Of a DNA stretch of 64,000 nucleotides, positions 44,906 through 53,640 are shown one piece after another. Made by a program: the position numbers and the translations under genes. Below the pieces are notes generated by a model. It searched no databases and was not told where the DNA came from. It was given only the letters and a program-made list of their open reading frames with translations. Every line of letters starts with the position of its first letter. Positions within the stretch are counted from its first letter, which is position 1. Source of the stretch: Desulfosediminicola ganghwensis (GTDB lineage Bacteria; Desulfobacterota; Desulfobulbia; Desulfobulbales; Desulfocapsaceae); NCBI RefSeq assembly GCF_005116675.2, contig NZ_CP050699.1, forward strand, positions 4,955,001-5,019,000. Reading direction: 5' to 3'.

Positions 44906-46156
44906 TCAGCCTGCCAATTGTGAGCCGGTAGCATATTCCTTATATTCAGCGCCCTGATAGTCAGTTAACTCCGTAAGGATGTTTTCTCTGACCGAGTTCA
45001 TCGCAACCGCTGCCTGTGTTTCTCTGGTAAGAAGAATTTCCACCCCCGCATTACCGAATACAAGGGCCGGACCTTTACCGGTCTGATCGTGATTTGTAAT
45101 CAAAATGTCGATTCCGGATCGTAATAGCCAGTTGGCTGTTTTTATTCCCCTGCCTTTCTCCTCATTTGCATGGGGATTTACCAGAACATGCTCATCGGTA
45201 ACTCTTCCGGTATCAAGGGTAAAATGAAGAATATGAAACAGAGGCGCCCCGCCAAAATGTTCTGACAGAGTCTTGCGGTCCGTTTGTAATGGTGCTGCCA
45301 GCACAAAATGATCATGAACCTCAGGCTGGTAATGGATGAGCACCCGATCTACCTGCTTAATGTTCATTTTAATCCTGTTTTCAATTTCCTCAGCTATCCT
45401 GTGACCTTTCTCCAGGTCTTTCACGCACAGAGTCAGATCAAGCTCGACAAACTTGTATCTCCCTGCATTCCGCCCCCACAATCCGTTGATTTTCCTTACC
45501 CGGGCATCGGAGAGGACCAGTTCACGAATCCGGGTCATAGTGTCATAGTCAAGAGAAGCATCCAGAAGAACCCGCATCGAATTAATGAAAATGGAAGCCG
45601 CAGAGCGCACAATAAAGAAGATGACAATCACCGCACAGTATCGGTCTATATTAAAGCCTGAGGCGCTGCCGATAAGTGCTGTCAGAATTACCAGAGAAGA
45701 GAACACGTCAGACAAAATGTGCTGCGCGTCAGCCACCAGGCTTGGCGACAGGGCTTCTCTCCCCTTTCGCAATTCATAACAGGAAAAAAGAAAAGCTATG
45801 CAGATAGTGAGAGAAATCCCTGCAATTGCCTGGGGGATATTTGTTGGTAAGTCACGTGGTGAAGCAGAAAAAACCTCTCTGCCGATTTCATAGCCTGCCA
45901 CTGCAATGAGCAGAGAGGTACCCATGGCTATAAGGTTTTCAACTTTATAAAGTCCGTATGGAAAATGACGAGAGCGGCGCTTTGATATCTTGATACCGAT
46001 CAAAATGACAACAGATGAGATAACATCTGTCACTGAATGCAGAGCATCAGCTTTAACCGCCAGACTACCCGAAAATAGTGCGACAATGATTTTAATGGCC
46101 ACAAGAATGAAGTTCGCTAAAATAGAAAGGAAAGCTGTTTTCTCTGAAATCTCCAT
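44906..46156 (-). CDS. CDF cation efflux transporter fused to a NifX/NafY-like domain
   Basis: 416 residues from ATG 46156. N-terminal CDF: six helices with metal sites ADALHSVTD and DAQHILSD, then the cytoplasmic ferredoxin-like domain (HRIAEEIENRIKMNIKQVDR-VLIHYQPE). Residues ~310-416 are a dinitrogenase-cofactor-binding-like (NifX/NifB C-terminal) domain: LQTDRKTLSEHFGGAPLFHI ... LLRSGIDILIT ... PALVFGNAGVEIL. This fusion occurs in anaerobes; the extra domain may sense metal or an Fe-S cofactor. Three more upstream starts are possible but the CDF fold begins at MEISEKTAF. Confidence 0.88.
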   Translation of the reverse strand: MEISEKTAFLSILANFILVAIKIIVALFSGSLAVKADALHSVTDVISSVVILIGIKISKRRSRHFPYGLYKVENLIAMGTSLLIAVAGYEIGREVFSASPRDLPTNIPQAIAGISLTICIAFLFSCYELRKGREALSPSLVADAQHILSDVFSSLVILTALIGSASGFNIDRYCAVIVIFFIVRSAASIFINSMRVLLDASLDYDTMTRIRELVLSDARVRKINGLWGRNAGRYKFVELDLTLCVKDLEKGHRIAEEIENRIKMNIKQVDRVLIHYQPEVHDHFVLAAPLQTDRKTLSEHFGGAPLFHILHFTLDTGRVTDEHVLVNPHANEEKGRGIKTANWLLRSGIDILITNHDQTGKGPALVFGNAGVEILLTRETQAAVAMNSVRENILTELTDYQGAEYKEYATGSQLAG

Positions 46157-46377
46157 GAGGCTTCCCTTAAGAAATTGGGGCTGGACCGAATGGCGCATAC
46201 CCAGGAGGATTACGTCAATCGTCGCCCTATCACCTTGAGTCAAATTCGGCATGAGAGAAAACCTGCTACTGCACCTATTATCCCAATCGGCAAAAAAGAT
46301 TGCAATTCTGGGCTGCCCAGGACTTATGGGCGGGTGAGGTTTGAGCTAAAAGGCCAAACCAAAGAGGAGCATTAAAT

Positions 46378-46731
46378 ATGACAACATTCAGTTTGAGCCC
46401 CTGCCCCTTTTGCGGGAGTGAGGCAAAGCTTTATGAGTTTCATGAAGTTCCGGCTCTTGGCGGGTCTCACTCAAGATTTAATCCTGGGTGTGCAAATGAC
46501 GGTTGCTTCATAGAGGGTTGGATTGATGCCTGGTTCAAGAGCAAGGAGGAAGCTGCTGCAGCCTGGAATTCTCGTGCTATCCCCCTGAAGGCAATTTTGA
46601 CAGTAAAAGATGCGCTCAAGGATGCCATTGTTGAAGGACATGCCGAAGTTCAAGACCAACAGCTTAAAAAGGTCCTGCAAAGCCTGGCCGAGATTGATGC
46701 ATGGCTGGAGGGGATGAAGCCAAGCATATAG
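46378..46731 (+). CDS. Lar-like zinc-ribbon protein (restriction alleviation type)
   Basis: 117 residues. LSPCPFCGSEAKLYEF, then NPGCANDGCF, then KSKEEAAAAWNSRA: the layout C-x2-C ... C-x4-C ... EA-x-x-x-WN-x-R is that of Lar/phage zinc proteins. Residues after ~75 add a helical tail (ILTVKDALKDAIVEG...EIDAWLEG) often seen in phage proteins. Lar of Rac prophage relieves EcoKI restriction; whether this one does is unknown. GAGGAG precedes the ATG. No other phage gene is adjacent. Confidence 0.8.
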   Translation: MTTFSLSPCPFCGSEAKLYEFHEVPALGGSHSRFNPGCANDGCFIEGWIDAWFKSKEEAAAAWNSRAIPLKAILTVKDALKDAIVEGHAEVQDQQLKKVLQSLAEIDAWLEGMKPSI

Positions 46732-47230
46732 GTCAGAGGAATCGATATCATACCCAAAAGACACCGCTGCCAACAGGCCAACGTGCTGCTACAGCAGCCT
46801 GAGGTCTGTCCCTGAAATATTATTGATCAGCGCCCCATGGAATTGTACCGGCCCTGGAAAATGAAATCATTGGCTATAGACTTGATTTTGTTCTTTTGCT
46901 GGAATAAAGATGTTTGTGCCCTACATATTTTCACTCATTCGACAATACACACGGCAATGCCCCGGAATGGCAGGGGAACAAAGATCTGGTTGAATACCCG
47001 GGCGCCTCTGAGAGGTAGGAACCATTGATCTGGGAGTTGATTACCTCAGGGGTGGAAAGGGTAAGCACTTTATTGCTACAGGCTCTGCACTACCTGAAGG
47101 AAACAACGTTGCAGTAGTACGGACGGAATGGGTAAGTGATACACGTTCGATTGTTGCTGCCGGTACCGGGACATATTTGATGGGGTAGTTTTTGATATTG
47201 CTCTGACCCTTTTGTTTAATGTGATTTTTT
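46732..47230. other. Spacer with a thioesterase remnant
   Basis: No intact gene. Holds the fragment at 47012-47188; an open frame at 46837-47028 has no recognisable similarity. Confidence 0.5.
47012..47188 (+). pseudogene. PaaI-like hotdog thioesterase, C-terminal remnant
   Basis: The frame between stops reads VGTIDLGVDYLRGGKGKHF, then ATGSALPEGNNVAVVRTEWV and IVAAGTGTYLMG. This is the second half of a PaaI/YigI-type hotdog domain (D-L-x-V-x-YLRP...G...G...V-x-x-GT-x-TYL). The first half with the catalytic Asn/Asp region is absent. Confidence 0.7.
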
Positions 47231-48121
47231 ATGAATAGTGCTGCATTTCTCTACGCTTTTTTATCCGCAATCCTGATGGGGACTATCGGGGTATTTTCCA
47301 AACATACTGGCCTGTCCGCCGAAATCATAACCTTTTTCAGGCTGATTCTGGGCTCCGCCTTCATGCTGCTTTTCCTGGTCGCTGTCGGAAAAATTCGACT
47401 GGCGAGAGTCTGGCCCTCCTGGCCAGTTATCGTCAATGGCGGTTTTCTGGCAGGGTTTATTATCTTTTATGTTCAGGCCATGAATTACACTTCCATGGCC
47501 AACGCAATTATGCTGATTTATCTGGCCCCGCTTGCGGCCTCAATTACGGCCCATTTCTTTCTCGGAGAGCGGCTGAACAAAGCCGCACTTGGCCTGATTT
47601 GCATTGCACTCTTCGGTTTTGCGATGATGATGGAGTTCAGGATCGATATCACTCAAGGTAGCGACGAGCTCATCGGCATCGGTTTAGGGGTTCTGGCTCT
47701 GACGTGCTATGCAGGCTTTATCCTCATCAACCGGATCATCGACCCAGGCATTCATGTCTATACCCGCACCTTCTGGCAGCTTTTTGTCGGCGGTTGCGTG
47801 ATGATACCACTGGTTATCTTTTCTCTTGATGAGGTGAATATAGGGCAAAGTGGCTGGCTGCTGGCCATCGGCTTTTTCCCGGGCTTTCTGGCAATTCTGT
47901 TCGCCATTATTGCCCTCAGCCGTTTACCTGTAGCGGTTTTCGGAACCATTGCCTACAGCGAACCTGTGGCGGTGGTGATTTTTGGCTGGACCATGTTTCA
48001 TGAGACACTCAGTCCCATGCAGATGGCAGGCTGTATGTTCATCATTGCCAGCGGTATAGCCAAAACAGTTCTGGAAAACAGAGTCACGCATCAAAATCAA
48101 AACGCATCAATCACTACTTGA
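47231..48121 (+). CDS. DMT superfamily transporter (two EamA domains)
   Basis: 296 residues, about ten transmembrane helices in two EamA repeats; the first ends LAASITAHFFLGERLNKAAL-G, the second AYSEPVAVVIFGWTMFHETL-S, both with the usual E-x-L near a helix end. Drug/metabolite exporter-like; substrate unknown. No good ribosome binding site upstream of ATG 47231. Confidence 0.9.
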   Translation: MNSAAFLYAFLSAILMGTIGVFSKHTGLSAEIITFFRLILGSAFMLLFLVAVGKIRLARVWPSWPVIVNGGFLAGFIIFYVQAMNYTSMANAIMLIYLAPLAASITAHFFLGERLNKAALGLICIALFGFAMMMEFRIDITQGSDELIGIGLGVLALTCYAGFILINRIIDPGIHVYTRTFWQLFVGGCVMIPLVIFSLDEVNIGQSGWLLAIGFFPGFLAILFAIIALSRLPVAVFGTIAYSEPVAVVIFGWTMFHETLSPMQMAGCMFIIASGIAKTVLENRVTHQNQNASITT

Positions 48122-48377
48122 AAAGGTAGCCCTGTCACAGGCAAAGCCTAATGCACGTTATCTTGTCACTATCTAGACCCTCGCATGACAGGGAAGAGGA
48201 ATAACGTGCCAGGATAAGGACGGAACTCGAAAACGATTAGAGAACTCTTATCGTTTCCTGCCCATCTTGGGAAAACAAATCTCTCCCTCACCTTGACCTT
48301 CTCCCACCAGGTCCATACGTTTTCCTCCAGTAAAGACCTTATCTCAACAACACCACCAGATCCATATGGAGGACCCC

Positions 48378-48686
48378 ATGAAGATCCTTCCCACTGTCAA
48401 AATCTTCCCAGGCATGCTCTTCGTGACCTCTGCCGCTATTATACTGTTGGGTTTGAGCGCCGGCTGTACCAGTTACAACCCCCACAGCGGCACTTACGAA
48501 CATGATCCAGGCAAAACCATGGTGGTGGTAGGCGCTGCCGCACTTGCCGGATCTGTTATCTACCACGAAAATAATCGCGACCACTACTATCGACCGCCAC
48601 ATCATCATCACAAGCAATATCGTCGTCCACCGAATCATTACCACTACCATCGGTCACCACCGAGACGGTATCCATATCGACGGTGA
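48378..48686 (+). CDS. Small lipoprotein with His/Arg/Tyr-rich tail
   Basis: 102 residues from ATG 48378 (GGAGG five bases before). Lipobox LSAGC; a short hydrophobic Gly/Ala stretch (VVVGAAALAGSVIYH) suggests a glycine-zipper-like segment. From about residue 60 the tail is rich in His, Tyr, Pro and Arg (clusters PPHHHHK, HYHYHR), likely to bind metal ions or to interact with the outer membrane or peptidoglycan. Family not recognised. Confidence 0.72.
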   Translation: MKILPTVKIFPGMLFVTSAAIILLGLSAGCTSYNPHSGTYEHDPGKTMVVVGAAALAGSVIYHENNRDHYYRPPHHHHKQYRRPPNHYHYHRSPPRRYPYRR

Positions 48687-48820
48687 TGTATCACTTTCTG
48701 GCGCCTGAAGCTGTAGTGAAATAAACGGATTCGGTATAGAGAGAAACAGCAAGTGGATGTAAGCCCGCCAATAATTGAGATCGGTCAAATAACATCATGA
48801 TAAACAAAAGGAGACTTGCG

Positions 48821-49276
48821 ATGAAAATTGTACACCTTCTACTCATCCTGCTCTTGATTTCAACCACCAGCAGCATGGCGGAAGACGATCCACTTCCCGT
48901 CCTTGACCAAATCAGCCCGGCCTGGGAGCGACTTGACATACTGACCCAGAGCTACCTGACCGATGAGCAGCAGATAAGTCTGCAAAAACTGGCTTTTGCA
49001 GCTGCCGTGGCAGATATTTGTGACGGGTTCGAGGTGAATGGCGAGAAGTTCATCGCAGCCTTTCAGAAATTTGACAGTGTTAAAGAAAAAGAGCCTACCA
49101 ACGGACAGGGATATTGGTATGAAAGAATGCTGGTGGCTTATGGTATCGCCACCGGTCTATTTACTGCCGAAGGCTTGCTGGTCAGTGAACAATTCTGCAA
49201 GGCTGCCGAAGAGTTGAAAAGCACCTCAACAGATCATTATTGGAAATCAGAAAATTTAGCGTTAGATCAAAACTAA
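48821..49276 (+). CDS. Secreted protein, unknown function
   Basis: 151 residues from ATG 48821 (GGAG seven bases before). Signal peptide ~1-20 (hydrophobic LLLILLLISTTSS, likely cut after SMA). The mature part is helical and acidic, with two Cys (DICDGF and EQFCKAAEEL) that could pair. No motif recognised. Follows the His-rich lipoprotein by 134 bases on the same strand. Confidence 0.7.
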   Translation: MKIVHLLLILLLISTTSSMAEDDPLPVLDQISPAWERLDILTQSYLTDEQQISLQKLAFAAAVADICDGFEVNGEKFIAAFQKFDSVKEKEPTNGQGYWYERMLVAYGIATGLFTAEGLLVSEQFCKAAEELKSTSTDHYWKSENLALDQN

Positions 49277-49436
49277 ATCTGATTACCCATAATCTTCAGC
49301 TCGAAAAGATGAGGTGATAAACTTGATGGGTAAGATGTGACCGATTGGCCAGGAGGCTGCCCCTTGAATAATTGTAATCGACTTGTAGAGAAAAACTTTT
49401 GGGCTTCAAGTAGTTACTCCTTCTCACCTCTAACCT

Positions 49437-50798
49437 CTAACCTCTCGTATAATATCCTTTTAACCACTGTTGTTGTGCATCCAGCAGTTCATCGAACATT
49501 GCTTTAATTTGATCAAGGGTACATAAAGCAGCTGTCAGCGGATCTAAACAGAGGGCGTGAAACGCAGAATCAAGATTTTTTGTGAGGGCAGCTTCAACCA
49601 CAAGCTCCTGAACATTAATATTTGTCTTATTCAGGGCGGCACATTGAGTTGGCAATGCGCCTATTGCTGTGGGGTGTAGACCACCTTTGTCTACATAAAT
49701 TGGTACTTCAACAACACAATCTGATGGAAGATTGGGTATAAGACCGTTGTTTTTTACGTTACCGTTTATCTTGGCAACTTCGCCAGTACACATCGCATGT
49801 ATTATTTTTGGAGCATTTAAAACACTCTTTTCAACACGGATTGGCAGTGTGCTATCAAGCTGTCTCTGGATATTTTTGCTATCGCGCTGATGGATTGTTT
49901 CGGCAAGCTGCAGCAGGTTCCAACGACGAGGGAGGTACCTATTGATCATTGCCTCATTTTTTCGAAAATATGGGACATAATCGGTGAAATGCCAGTGGTT
50001 TTCAGTGGACCAGTAACCAAAATGTTTAAACACCTCACAACGTACACCATCTGCATCGTAAATATCTTTTCGATGGATTATCTTTTCAATTTCATTTGTT
50101 TTGTCTATACCATCAACAAGGATTTTTAAAATCCATGTCATGTGGTTTATTCCACCAAAGGTAACATCAATATTATCCGGGATCGGTGAATACATGAGTT
50201 TATCCCAATCTTCAGGACTATGTGGATGTTCAACCCATGGCCCAAGCCCCATATATCCCGCAAGCTGTGCAACCGTATAGGTTACGCCATAACAGAGCCC
50301 AATTGATGAGATCTCAGAGTATTCTGTTGCTGCCCATGTGAGTGGAGCAAGCGGATTGGCATAATTTATGAACAAGGCGTTTGGACATAGTTCTGCCATA
50401 TCATCCAGGATTGAAAGTACTGCAGGAATGTGACGCAGAGCACGAAAGATTCCACCTGGCCCCAAGGTATCACCAACTTCCTGATCAACCCCATATTTAC
50501 GTGGAATTTCAACATCGAGTTTCCAAGGTTCCAGCCCACCGACCTGGATACAATTTATCACAAAATCCGCTCCCGAAAGAGCTTCTCTGGGATTGTTTGT
50601 AGCGCTGATAAGGTTTGGATCGAGGCCTTCTTGCTCAAGCATTTTTCGGGCGAGATCAAAAGATCTTTGCAATGCTTTGGTATCAATATCTTCCAGTACA
50701 ACCTGTAATCCTGCAAGCTCTTTATGGCAGTACAGTGACGAGAGAAGTTGTCGGGTGAACATGGTGCTACCGGCACCGATTATTGCGATTTTTTTCAT
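49437..50798 (-). CDS. GH4 family glycosidase (alpha-galactosidase/glucosidase type)
   Basis: 453 residues. NAD- and Mn-dependent hydrolase acting by an oxidation-elimination route. Rossmann start IAIIGAGSTMFTRQLL, then NPREALSGADFVINCIQVGG, FINYANPLAPLTWA, the metal-site region SIGLCYGVT and FGGINHMTW. Specificity (alpha-galactoside, glucoside or glucuronide) cannot be told. Last gene of the ABC transporter operon, 31 bases after the permease, so it probably cleaves the imported sugar. A heptamer repeat covers its stop codon. Confidence 0.92.
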   Translation of the reverse strand: MKKIAIIGAGSTMFTRQLLSSLYCHKELAGLQVVLEDIDTKALQRSFDLARKMLEQEGLDPNLISATNNPREALSGADFVINCIQVGGLEPWKLDVEIPRKYGVDQEVGDTLGPGGIFRALRHIPAVLSILDDMAELCPNALFINYANPLAPLTWAATEYSEISSIGLCYGVTYTVAQLAGYMGLGPWVEHPHSPEDWDKLMYSPIPDNIDVTFGGINHMTWILKILVDGIDKTNEIEKIIHRKDIYDADGVRCEVFKHFGYWSTENHWHFTDYVPYFRKNEAMINRYLPRRWNLLQLAETIHQRDSKNIQRQLDSTLPIRVEKSVLNAPKIIHAMCTGEVAKINGNVKNNGLIPNLPSDCVVEVPIYVDKGGLHPTAIGALPTQCAALNKTNINVQELVVEAALTKNLDSAFHALCLDPLTAALCTLDQIKAMFDELLDAQQQWLKGYYTRG

Positions 50799-50829
50799 TA
50801 TAATATTATCAATTGTTGTAATCAGGGTC

Positions 50830-51795
50830 TTAAATGCGCCTGGTTTTGAAAGCTACCGCATAGAGAGACACGGACACAATAATAACCAGACCATAGACAA
50901 GTCGTGTCCAGTATCCTGATAGCCCGGCACTGATAATGCCGGCCTCTATGATACCAATTATTACTGAACCAATTACAGTTCCCCAGATAGTACCTTGCCC
51001 ACCGAACACAGAAGTTCCGCCAAGAAAAATAGCCGCAAAGACAAGCAGAAGATAACCTTCACCTTGAGTCGGCCACCAGTTTGCCATTTCAAGGCAAACC
51101 ATTACTGATGTAAATGCGCTGATAAGCCCCATGAGGACAAAGAGTGAAATTCGTACCTTATCAGTATCTACACCCATCATTTGTGCGGTCTTTATGTCGT
51201 CACCTATAAAGCGAATATCGTCACCGAAGACATGGCGATTCAGGAGAAACCAGAACAAAACGGCCAGGGCAACACACCAGAGAGTCTGGGCTGGAATCCA
51301 ATCGAACAAACGGCCGACAAAGATGTGGTGAAAAGTGGTATCACGGACTTCGGTGAGGTTCAGGGCTAATCCATCTGCGAGTAGGGTGCTTGCTCCACGC
51401 CAGAAAAATTGTGTCCCGATTGTGGCTATGATTGCCGGAACACCAATTTTGACAACTATCAAGCCGTTACATAATCCAGCGAAAGCACCTGTGGCAAGGG
51501 CGGCAATAAATCCTAATGATGCCCATCCGGTTGCCTCAAAAACGACAGAAAAGCTCAAACCGGAAATGACCATGATGGAGGGAAATGATAAATCCAGTTC
51601 TCCGGCAATAATGAGAAGGGTCAGGCCAAGGGCTAAAAGCGTTGGGAACGGAATAGTTGACATGAATGCAACGTAAATTCGCTGGTGCATAAATGTCTGT
51701 GGGCTAAGAAACATGAAAAGGCTGAGAAGACTGATAAGAAGACCCAATATGCCAATTTGAAATCTATATTTGAAGAGAGAGTTTTCAATTTTCAT
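50830..51795 (-). CDS. Sugar ABC transporter permease (RbsC-like)
   Basis: 321 residues, about nine or ten hydrophobic helices, BPD_transp_2 type: LALGLTLLIIAGELDLSFPS, GVPAIIATIGTQFFWRG, and a late AIFLGGTSVFGGQGTIWGTV-IG, the typical EAA-like region of ribose-type permeases. A homodimer is expected, since only one permease gene is present. Nine bases after the ATPase stop. Confidence 0.92.
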   Translation of the reverse strand: MKIENSLFKYRFQIGILGLLISLLSLFMFLSPQTFMHQRIYVAFMSTIPFPTLLALGLTLLIIAGELDLSFPSIMVISGLSFSVVFEATGWASLGFIAALATGAFAGLCNGLIVVKIGVPAIIATIGTQFFWRGASTLLADGLALNLTEVRDTTFHHIFVGRLFDWIPAQTLWCVALAVLFWFLLNRHVFGDDIRFIGDDIKTAQMMGVDTDKVRISLFVLMGLISAFTSVMVCLEMANWWPTQGEGYLLLVFAAIFLGGTSVFGGQGTIWGTVIGSVIIGIIEAGIISAGLSGYWTRLVYGLVIIVSVSLYAVAFKTRRI

Positions 51796-51804
51796 AGTAA
51801 TGAT

Positions 51805-52575
51805 TCAAACCCCGTCTTCATGGATTGGTGCCATTGATAATTCTTCAAGTTTTTCAAAAAGCTCATTCACGGACATAGAGTTACGATGACATTGATGAAC
51901 AATTCTTCCACGGTTAACAAATACAAAACGATCAGCAACTTCATGGATATGGTGCAGGTTATGAGAAATAAACAGGGCCGAATTACCTTTTTCAGGAATT
52001 GAACGAATGAAATCCAACACCCGTCGTACTTCCTTAATGGAAAGAGCGGTTGTCGGTTCGTCTAAAATTGTGAGCTGAGAGTCAAAATACATTGCTCGAC
52101 TGATGGCAAGACCTTGTCGCTCACCACCTGATAATGAACCGACAAGTGCCTCTGAAGATATTCCAACACCTTTTAAGCCAATACTATTTTTCAACATGCC
52201 AAGGGTGAGATCTTTTTCTTTTTGTACCTGGATAAACCCGAATTTGTTTTTGATATGTCGGCCAACGAATACGTTTCGCCATAGAGGTTGCTTTTCTGCC
52301 AAAGATCGTTCTTGATAAACAGTTTCGATACCGAGCGATCTGGCTGATCGAACGGTGTGGCTGCGTAAGTCTACATCTTTGCCATTTATAAATAACTTCC
52401 CGGAGTCAGGGCGTAATGCCCCGGAGAGAATCTTGATGATTGTGGATTTTCCTGCACCATTATCACCAATGAGAGCAACGATTTCCCCTTTATCAATGGA
52501 AAAACTGATATCCTGCAGGGCTTGAATAGGGCCAAATGACTTATTGATCGAAACGGCCTTTAGAACTTCTGTCAT
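51805..52575 (-). CDS. Sugar ABC transporter ATP-binding protein, single domain
   Basis: 256 residues with one nucleotide-binding domain: Walker A GDNGAGKSTIIKI, Q-loop region ETVYQERSLAEKQPL, signature LSGGERQGLAISRAM, Walker B QLTILDEPTTAL and H-loop LFISHNLHHI. Ribose-type systems usually have a two-domain RbsA; this half-size version acts as a dimer. Its ATG abuts the arm of a 24-bp perfect hairpin and no ribosome binding site is visible. Confidence 0.93.
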   Translation of the reverse strand: MTEVLKAVSINKSFGPIQALQDISFSIDKGEIVALIGDNGAGKSTIIKILSGALRPDSGKLFINGKDVDLRSHTVRSARSLGIETVYQERSLAEKQPLWRNVFVGRHIKNKFGFIQVQKEKDLTLGMLKNSIGLKGVGISSEALVGSLSGGERQGLAISRAMYFDSQLTILDEPTTALSIKEVRRVLDFIRSIPEKGNSALFISHNLHHIHEVADRFVFVNRGRIVHQCHRNSMSVNELFEKLEELSMAPIHEDGV

Positions 52576-52636
52576 AACACAACTTGAATCAGATAAGGGA
52601 CAGTATTTCTGCCCCTTATCTGATTCAAGTTGTGTT
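52576..52636 (-). promoter_or_regulatory. 24-bp perfect hairpin between binding-protein and ATPase genes
   Basis: Arms 52576-52599 and 52613-52636 are exact complements, with a 13-base loop. It starts five bases after the binding-protein stop and ends at the ATPase start codon. In the transcript it may block 3' decay of the binding-protein mRNA and limit expression of the downstream genes, which is the usual need in such operons. No T-tract is present. Confidence 0.8.
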
Positions 52637-52641
52637 GTTTG

Positions 52642-53640
52642 TTATCGTAAACCTTTTTTCGCAAGTGGAGCGATAAGGTCAACGTTGTCCGCATGGACAA
52701 ATCCGCCACCTGTTTCGATAACAAGGCCGGAAAAGCCAAACCGCTTTGATAAAGCAATCTGCATTACAGGAAGATAGCCTTGCAAGTATGGCTGGCCGTC
52801 TCCAACGAGATCGACATATCCTGTTTTAATTGCTGATGCGGTAGCAGGAGACAAACTAAATCCTGCCCCTACGATCTCATCAGGTTTAACACCAGCGGCA
52901 CGAAAAAAGTTTTCAAGTTGAGCAGTGAGAGCGCCGTGATCGGTAACCACAATGTCGCAGTCGGGATTAGAAGACAGGTATGCTGTGATAACAGGGGTGC
53001 CGAGGCTTGCATCTTTGTCAATTTCCGGGGTGATTTCCATATAATCAACTTCTAAACCAGCCTTCTCGAAAGTTTCAATCAATGCTTTGGAGCTTAAACC
53101 ACGAGTTGGTTGACTTTTAAGTCCCCAAACAAGCGCTTTGTTGCCTTTTTTGAGACCAAAACGATTAATCGCTTCGGTAGCCAGGGCTTTGCCTCGAGCA
53201 TAATTGCTGACACCGGCATAACCAAATCCTGTTGACTGATATTTTTCGATTAATGCCGGGAGCTCAGTATCGGCCGCAGTTACGATTATTCCCTTGCCAG
53301 CTGCTTCTTCGACAAAAGGTGCAAATGCGTCGTCGCCGGGGTGTCCCATAACAACAATTCCATCTGGATTTGCCGAAAGAGCCTTCTTAAAATTCTCGAT
53401 CATTTTCTGTGGACTCCAATCGGAGTACATAAATTCGATATCGCAACCCAGGTCAGTTGCCGCTTGCTGAGCACCATTTTGAACGATGGTGTTGTAGGTT
53501 CCTCCGACGGGTCCACCAGTATCGAACCAGATTTTTAATCCTTTACCGCTTTGTTCAAGTGCAGTTCCCGCAAATGCATTGGTGCTGAAAATCAACAGTG
53601 CCAAAAATGATAAGAATACGTTCGCTTTTCTAAATCCCAT
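52642..53640 (-). CDS. Sugar-binding protein of ABC transporter (periplasmic, Peripla_BP_4)
   Basis: 332 residues. Signal peptide cut near NAFA/GTA (residue 24). Two-lobe ribose-binding fold: IWFDTGGPVGGTYNTIVQNG, PDGIVVMGHPGDDAFAPFVE, GIIVTAADTEL, ALVWGLKSQPTRGLSSKALI, DIVVTDHGAL. Ends on the strand of RbsB-like proteins. GGGGGA precedes the ATG. First gene of the operon binding protein, ATPase, permease, GH4 glycosidase. Confidence 0.92.
   Translation of the reverse strand: MGFRKANVFLSFLALLIFSTNAFAGTALEQSGKGLKIWFDTGGPVGGTYNTIVQNGAQQAATDLGCDIEFMYSDWSPQKMIENFKKALSANPDGIVVMGHPGDDAFAPFVEEAAGKGIIVTAADTELPALIEKYQSTGFGYAGVSNYARGKALATEAINRFGLKKGNKALVWGLKSQPTRGLSSKALIETFEKAGLEVDYMEITPEIDKDASLGTPVITAYLSSNPDCDIVVTDHGALTAQLENFFRAAGVKPDEIVGAGFSLSPATASAIKTGYVDLVGDGQPYLQGYLPVMQIALSKRFGFSGLVIETGGGFVHADNVDLIAPLAKKGLR

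Noticed and set aside
52576-52636. Intrinsic terminator between binding-protein and ATPase genes
   Set aside because: No T-tract follows and the downstream genes clearly belong to the same transporter; more likely a stabilising or attenuating hairpin.
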